Part shown: positions 7,099 to 11,045 of the stretch, piece by piece
How positions within the stretch are numbered: the stretch's first letter is position 1
Layout of the letters: each line of letters opens with the position of its first letter
NCBI GenBank assembly: GCA_964345775.1
Contig: CAYFSO010000100.1
Location: forward strand, 1-11,045
Direction: 5' to 3'
DNA from: M55B154 sp964345775
GTDB taxonomy: Bacteria > Spirochaetota > UBA4802 > UB4802
DNA: 11,045 nt
Translations under genes and position numbers: made by a program
The notes under the pieces: generated by a model
Databases searched by the model: none
What the model saw: only the letters and a program-made list of their open reading frames with translations
Told to the model about the DNA's origin: nothing

Positions 7099-9042
7099 TT
7101 ACCTGCCAAGTAATATCAGACTTTTCCGAATATTATTTCTTGCTTTTTCATGATTTGGATCAATTGCCAGAACCTTTCTCCATTCGGTAATAGCCCGCGC
7201 GAATTCGTTTTGAGAATAATAGTTTATTCCCCTGAAATAGTATTCCCGGATCAATTCACGCTGGCGTGCAGTTAAACGTGATTCCTGTACTTCAGTCCTT
7301 CCACCAAAGCGCAGCTGTGATTCGATCTTGTTGATATTAATGAGTGCACGAGTATTGTCAGGATCCCTCTCAACGACCCACCTGAACTCCTGAAGTGCCC
7401 TTTGAAGATTATCCCTGCCTCCCCGCTGGTAAAAGTTCAGGCCCGTTCTATATCGCCTGTTTATCTCGGCCCTGCTGACGCCGGAAGGAGTCTTTGTTTT
7501 CGATCCCCTTTTAGCCTGTTCAATCAACGATCCAAGACCAGCATAGTCAGGTGAAATGGAATAAATCAATTCAAATTTTTTCAGTGCCTCCTTGTATTTC
7601 CTGTCTTGTAACAGCTTTTTCCCCTCTTCAATGGTTTCAGAAGAAAAACGCTTATAAGAACCAGGGTTCAACTGCAGGTCGCATTTTAACAGGTACTCGG
7701 TTGCGATCCTGTTCTGCGGGAACAGGCGTAATATTTTTTCCCATCTCTTCCTGGAATGGGAGTATTCACCTTTATCATACAAACGATTACCGGATTCTAT
7801 CAACGCCTGTACTACGTCATAATAAGGCGAATTTTCGTCTACTACCTCTTCCTGTTGCTGTCGCAAGGCATCCTGTGCAGTCTCAAGGTATCTTTTGGCA
7901 AGCTCATTTTGCGGATCCAGGGAAAGGGTTGCCTCAAAGGATGCTATGGCATCCCTGTACCGGTTACCTGCCAGTGCAACAAGACCGTTCTGAAAGGTTC
8001 TGTCAATATTCTGTAAACGCAGTCTTTTCTGTTGTTCCTGGTATTCTCTTCTCAACCGGGGTAATGAGTCAAGACGGGCACGGGCATCCTTGTACCCCTC
8101 TATCAACGCAAGCGCATTCTCGAGATTCTCTTCAGCCTGGTCGAACTGGTATGAATTGATGCTTGAAATACCGGCAAGGTAGAACTGTTCTGCCTGCAGT
8201 CGTCGCTGCTCATAATTTCTCTTTTCTTCAATGATATCATCGATCCTTTCAATGTATTCTTCCGCATCATCATTTTCAGGATCGATTTTTAGAACCTGCT
8301 CGAAGTCTTTTCTTGCATCATTATACTTTTCCTGGTTGAAAAGGGCCGCCCCTGAAGCAATAAGCCCCTTTATTTTCTCAAATTTCAAGCGGTTCTGTAT
8401 GGCAAGTTCAGCCTGCCTCTTCCCTTCCTTTGCTGTTTTGTCTATGGGAACAAAACTCAGTATTTCTTTCCATACCTTGAGAGCTTCCTCGTATCTCTCG
8501 TTATCCATGTGCTCCTGTGCCACGGGCAGCAATGCAAAATACTTTTTCTTCAATTCCTCTGACAGGCGTTTCTTGGCTTTCTCTATCTTCACCTCCTGGT
8601 CCAGGTTTTCCATGTCATCCCTGAGGGCCTGTATTTCCGGATCCTGCGGGTCGATGCGATACGCTGTCACGTAATTTGAAATAGCTATCTCCGCGTTGGA
8701 TACTCCAACGTCAAGATTGTCATAAAGGGTTCTTCTTGCCAGCTTGAGATGCAGTTTTGCCCTCTGGAAGGCGATATCCTTGCGGTGTTTTTCTTCGTAT
8801 ACCCGTTCAATCTTCCTCTGTATTTCTTCGTTCCCGGGATCAATCTCAAGTATCTTCAGCCACTCAGCGATGGCCTTGCTCAACTCCCTTTTTGAATAAT
8901 ACTCCTCTGCGCGGGCATCTATCTGCTTGATACTCTGTGAATATAAGCCGGGATCACTTCCTGTAAAAATGAAACCCGTTACAAGAAGTAATATTACCAG
9001 GCTCCTGGGTTTAAAGATCTGTATGTTTAGAACTTTTTTCAT
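7099..9042 (-). CDS. Exported TPR-repeat protein
   Basis: This 647-residue protein has a short basic N terminus and a hydrophobic stretch (about 14-28), an export signal or possibly a membrane anchor, so it should act outside the cytoplasmic membrane. The rest is made almost entirely of helical repeats. Units with the TPR pattern are visible at about 39-72, 173-206, 227-260, 283-316, 347-380, 413-446, 470-500, 530-566 and 598-634. Many end in an IDP or LDP turn (EIDPGN, KIDPEN, SLDPQN, AIDPNH). Long charged, probably coiled-coil linkers lie at 145-170, 265-285 and 325-345. TPR arrays act as protein-binding scaffolds and no enzymatic domain is seen. It sits between the lipoprotein (8-nt gap) and the phosphatase (3-nt gap), which suggests a shared envelope function. 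Its partner is unknown. The first and last repeats are notably alike (AIAEWLKILEIDP and AITEWRKVLAIDP). Confidence 0.9.
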   Translation of the reverse strand: MKKVLNIQIFKPRSLVILLLVTGFIFTGSDPGLYSQSIKQIDARAEEYYSKRELSKAIAEWLKILEIDPGNEEIQRKIERVYEEKHRKDIAFQRAKLHLKLARRTLYDNLDVGVSNAEIAISNYVTAYRIDPQDPEIQALRDDMENLDQEVKIEKAKKRLSEELKKKYFALLPVAQEHMDNERYEEALKVWKEILSFVPIDKTAKEGKRQAELAIQNRLKFEKIKGLIASGAALFNQEKYNDARKDFEQVLKIDPENDDAEEYIERIDDIIEEKRNYEQRRLQAEQFYLAGISSINSYQFDQAEENLENALALIEGYKDARARLDSLPRLRREYQEQQKRLRLQNIDRTFQNGLVALAGNRYRDAIASFEATLSLDPQNELAKRYLETAQDALRQQQEEVVDENSPYYDVVQALIESGNRLYDKGEYSHSRKRWEKILRLFPQNRIATEYLLKCDLQLNPGSYKRFSSETIEEGKKLLQDRKYKEALKKFELIYSISPDYAGLGSLIEQAKRGSKTKTPSGVSRAEINRRYRTGLNFYQRGGRDNLQRALQEFRWVVERDPDNTRALININKIESQLRFGGRTEVQESRLTARQRELIREYYFRGINYYSQNEFARAITEWRKVLAIDPNHEKARNNIRKSLILLGR

Positions 9043-9050
9043 AAACTGCT

Positions 9051-9503
9051 CTACTGGTCAATGCGTATAATTGTCCTGTTTGACAACATCCATCCTTTAC
9101 CAGATCTACTGCCTTCGGGATACCGTATCATCTTCACTTCACCTCTTACAGATTGCAGGGGCTTACCTGTATTCCTCTTCACGGTATTTGCTATAAATTG
9201 AACGTTCATGTATTCAATTGCAGTGCCATTATGATCTTTCCCTGTCTTTACACCTTCTTTCGGGTCAACACCTGTTATCCTGATATGGGATATATAATGA
9301 TCCTCGTACATCTTCCTGAAAGATCTCTCAGCACGGGGAAATGCTTCTACATTGCTGTATTTCGAGTAGTTCAGTTTTTCTGTTGCGTTGGCCCAGCCGT
9401 TAAGCAGTTGCCCGGGTTCAGTGAGATCCCTCTCTTTCTTGCAACCCCCTGCCAGTATGACCACAAGAGTAACCGCTATAATTATCCACTTCGTAGAATT
9501 CAT
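9051..9503 (-). CDS. Small putative lipoprotein, first gene of the TPR-phosphatase operon
   Basis: This 150-residue protein has a short charged N terminus, a hydrophobic core (IIIAVTLVVILAGG) and a cysteine at residue 21, preceded by AGG: a relaxed lipobox of signal peptidase II type. After lipidation the mature protein would be anchored in the envelope. The remaining domain alternates a helix (FPRAERSFRKMYEDH) with strands (YMNVQFIANTV, VRGEVKMIRY, GWMLSNRTIIRI), an order that could fit an NTF2-like or cystatin-like fold. I do not recognise the family. The start is the ATG ending at 9503, 7 nt after an AAGGA ribosome-binding site. A TTG one codon upstream is in frame but less well spaced. 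It is probably co-transcribed with the TPR gene 8 nt downstream. Confidence 0.82.
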   Translation of the reverse strand: MNSTKWIIIAVTLVVILAGGCKKERDLTEPGQLLNGWANATEKLNYSKYSNVEAFPRAERSFRKMYEDHYISHIRITGVDPKEGVKTGKDHNGTAIEYMNVQFIANTVKRNTGKPLQSVRGEVKMIRYPEGSRSGKGWMLSNRTIIRIDQ

Positions 9504-9510
9504 CAAACTA

Positions 9511-9515
9511 TCCTT
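9511..9515 (-). promoter_or_regulatory. Shine-Dalgarno sequence of the lipoprotein gene
   Basis: AAGGA on the minus strand lies 7 nt before the ATG ending at 9503. It favours that start over the TTG one codon upstream. Confidence 0.6.
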
Positions 9516-9624
9516 TATACTATAGAAAATATAAATGAGTGTAAGTTACATATCCATGTTACAATACTATTTTTATCGGAATAATGACAGTATATACCAA
9601 CAAGTAAAGACTTCAATAAAACAT

Positions 9625-9652
9625 TTGACATAAACATTATAATCATTATAAA
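9625..9652 (+). promoter_or_regulatory. Sigma-70-type promoter for the PAS histidine kinase
   Basis: TTGACA (9625-9630) and TATAAA (9647-9652) are separated by 16 nt, the same spacing as the promoter at 3723. Transcription would start near 9659 and leave a leader of about 100 nt. The -10 lies in the second copy of a tandem direct repeat CATTATAA(T/A) (9635-9643 and 9644-9652). Because of that repeat, TATAAT-like boxes also occur on the other strand here and might serve the divergent lipoprotein operon, but no good -35 was found for them. Confidence 0.6.
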
Positions 9653-9673
9653 TTGTAACAAGATGAAAAACAT

Positions 9674-9709
9674 ACAACATAATCATTGTTTTTGCTGAAA
9701 TTATGTTGT
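9674..9709. promoter_or_regulatory. Inverted repeat in the leader of the PAS histidine kinase
   Basis: The arms ACAACATAAT (9674-9683) and ATTATGTTGT (9700-9709) are perfect 10-nt inverted repeats separated by 16 nt. They lie between the candidate transcription start and the ATG. The element could be a dimeric operator or an RNA hairpin. No U tract follows, so it is not a conventional terminator. Confidence 0.45.
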
Positions 9710-9760
9710 GCCCGGCTCGTATGACTGGTAATACAAAATAAAGATAAGTGGTACAAATGC

Positions 9761-10993
9761 ATGGTGGAACCTGGTAAATTTAATTTGCTGATACTGGTGT
9801 TGTTGAGCAATATCATTTTGCTGATAATCATGACAGGAATACTGTACAGGTATTCCATACGTCCATATTTGCAAAGGAAAAAGGGTTTTGTGTTGGCTGC
9901 CGGCATGCCCGGCCTGAACCAGGTTACAGTACAACAAATGACGTCCGTTTTATCACTGATGCCACTCCCCCTTGCCATCACCGACAGGGCCGGCATCCTG
10001 GAATTCGCGAACCTTCCCTTTCACAAGCTTGTTTTACCTGACCTGGATCAGTACAAAGTTCGACGTACAATGAGATCTCTGTTTACAGGTGACAACAGGG
10101 AATCCTTTGTTGATCATGTCAAGATGGCCGTCAACGGCAACCCGGTGGAAAAAATTGAGTATTCCGTATCCAGGAGCGATAAATCCAGGGTACCCGTTCT
10201 CTTATCATTTTACCCTGTTCATATCAATTCCTTTTGTTATTGCATGATCATCGCGGATGATCATACCGAGAACGAAAAATATAATGAGAAGATCGCCCAT
10301 TTGCAAAAACTTGCCTCAATCGGTACATTTGCAGCTGGTATCGTTCATGAATTCAATAACGTCCTTACCGGCATAAAAGGATATTCACAGCTGGCAAGAA
10401 AGGATTATGCCAACAGGGAGATGCTGGATAAGGCGTTTTCCATCATCGAGTCAGAGTCACAGCGCGGGGCCGAGCTCTGCAAAAACATGAATTATTATTC
10501 TTCAAGTACCAGGATCAATCTTGAGCCGGTAATACTTTCAGATATTATTGATACCGTTTCCTCGTTGCAGCACAAGTATCTCATCAACCAAAACATTGAG
10601 ATCGTAAAAGATATTCAGCATGTTCCCGCCGCCATGATTGACAGGTTTCAATTACAACAGGTACTTATAAACCTGGTCATCAATGCAAGACACGCACTCA
10701 TGCCAAAGAATGGCGGCACCATCACCATATCACTCTCACTCAGTAATACTACGATACATATAAAAGTCGCGGATACCGGCACAGGTATCGACAAAGAAAA
10801 TGTTAAAAAAATATTCGATCCTTTTTATACCAGCAAGGGGGTCATTGGTGAATCAGTTTCAAACTACCGTATAAAAGGGACCGGTCTTGGCCTTCCCGTA
10901 TCAAAGTCCATAATCAATAAACACGGCGGGGCTTTTTATGTTACAAATACCCCCAAAAAAGGGACAACATTTACCATCAAGCTTCCATTTTAA
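9761..10993 (+). CDS. Membrane-anchored histidine kinase with PAS-like domain
   Basis: This 410-residue kinase has one N-terminal membrane helix (about 8-30) and practically no extracytoplasmic part, so it probably senses cytoplasmic or membrane cues. Residues of about 55-168 fit a PAS domain (LPLAITDRAGILEFANLPF then a C-terminal strand pair). HisKA has H196 in GIVHEFNNVLTGI, with E197 and N200 of the phosphatase motif. The ATPase domain has an N box (N304, N308), G1 DTGTGI (from D338), F box FDPFYTSK (from F352) and G2 GTGLGL (373-378). Thirteen residues separate the F box from G2, making a longer ATP lid than in the Cache kinase of this window. No response regulator is adjacent inside the window; one may follow beyond the right edge. 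A weak TAAGTGG sequence precedes the ATG. Confidence 0.92.
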   Translation: MVEPGKFNLLILVLLSNIILLIIMTGILYRYSIRPYLQRKKGFVLAAGMPGLNQVTVQQMTSVLSLMPLPLAITDRAGILEFANLPFHKLVLPDLDQYKVRRTMRSLFTGDNRESFVDHVKMAVNGNPVEKIEYSVSRSDKSRVPVLLSFYPVHINSFCYCMIIADDHTENEKYNEKIAHLQKLASIGTFAAGIVHEFNNVLTGIKGYSQLARKDYANREMLDKAFSIIESESQRGAELCKNMNYYSSSTRINLEPVILSDIIDTVSSLQHKYLINQNIEIVKDIQHVPAAMIDRFQLQQVLINLVINARHALMPKNGGTITISLSLSNTTIHIKVADTGTGIDKENVKKIFDPFYTSKGVIGESVSNYRIKGTGLGLPVSKSIINKHGGAFYVTNTPKKGTTFTIKLPF

Positions 10994-11045
10994 CCGGCAC
11001 ATCAGCATATGGGCCAACAGCTGCAAACTGTATCCAATACCTTTC

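Noticed and set aside
7551..8159. 202-codon plus-strand open frame
   Set aside because: It is antisense to the TPR gene, has no ribosome-binding site or recognisable domain, and the minus-strand frame gives a coherent repeat protein.
9504..9506. TTG start for the lipoprotein
   Set aside because: The adjacent ATG is better spaced from AAGGA and leaves the signal peptide unchanged.
9516..9545. Minus-strand -10 box TATAGT for the lipoprotein operon
   Set aside because: No recognisable -35 lies at a suitable distance, and such boxes are frequent in AT-rich DNA.
11009..11045. Start of another plus-strand gene (MGQQLQTVSN...)
   Set aside because: Only 37 nt are visible, no ribosome-binding site precedes it, and an open frame this short is not evidence.

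Overview
The window reads as an ordinary chromosomal segment of a diderm bacterium, dense in signal transduction genes. The TPR exporter-type protein, the small lipoprotein and the HAMP-containing RsbU-like phosphatase recall gene sets of spirochaetes (Leptospira-like lineages). That assignment is inference from protein style only, and other diderm phyla such as Desulfobacterota cannot be excluded. Every gene is intact except the one cut by the left edge. I see no tRNA, rRNA, CRISPR array, insertion sequence or phage gene.

Layout. Positions 2-3719 (+) hold the C-terminal end of a MoxR-type AAA+ ATPase, its VWA (CoxE-like) partner and a membrane histidine kinase with a large extracytoplasmic Cache-type sensor. 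The three are closely spaced and probably co-transcribed. Positions 3785-4861 (+) encode a soluble protein with an N-terminal receiver and a C-terminal histidine kinase; it has its own good promoter and is followed by a clear intrinsic terminator (4965-4998). An AT-rich 298-nt gap with several short repeats leads to a STAS anti-sigma-factor antagonist (5160-5483, +). Converging on it from the right is a minus-strand operon of three genes: lipoprotein (9503-9051), TPR-repeat secreted protein (9042-7099) and a HAMP/PP2C RsbU-type phosphatase (7095-5503). A divergent intergenic region (9504-9760) then separates that operon from a plus-strand membrane-anchored PAS histidine kinase (9761-10993).

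How they may work together. The STAS protein carries the phosphorylatable DSSG motif. The PP2C phosphatase next to it is the enzyme class that dephosphorylates such proteins, so together they look like two of the three parts of a partner-switching module. The third part, an RsbW/SpoIIAB-type kinase, and its sigma factor or other target are not in the window. The phosphatase is co-transcribed with two envelope proteins, suggesting but not proving envelope-linked sensing. The Cache kinase and the receiver-kinase hybrid are adjacent and could form a phosphorelay. No DNA-binding output regulator is present.

Nothing here is clearly an undescribed system. The points most worth following are the incomplete partner switch coupled to a TPR/lipoprotein operon, the MoxR-VWA pair joined to a sensor kinase, and the repeat-rich control regions.
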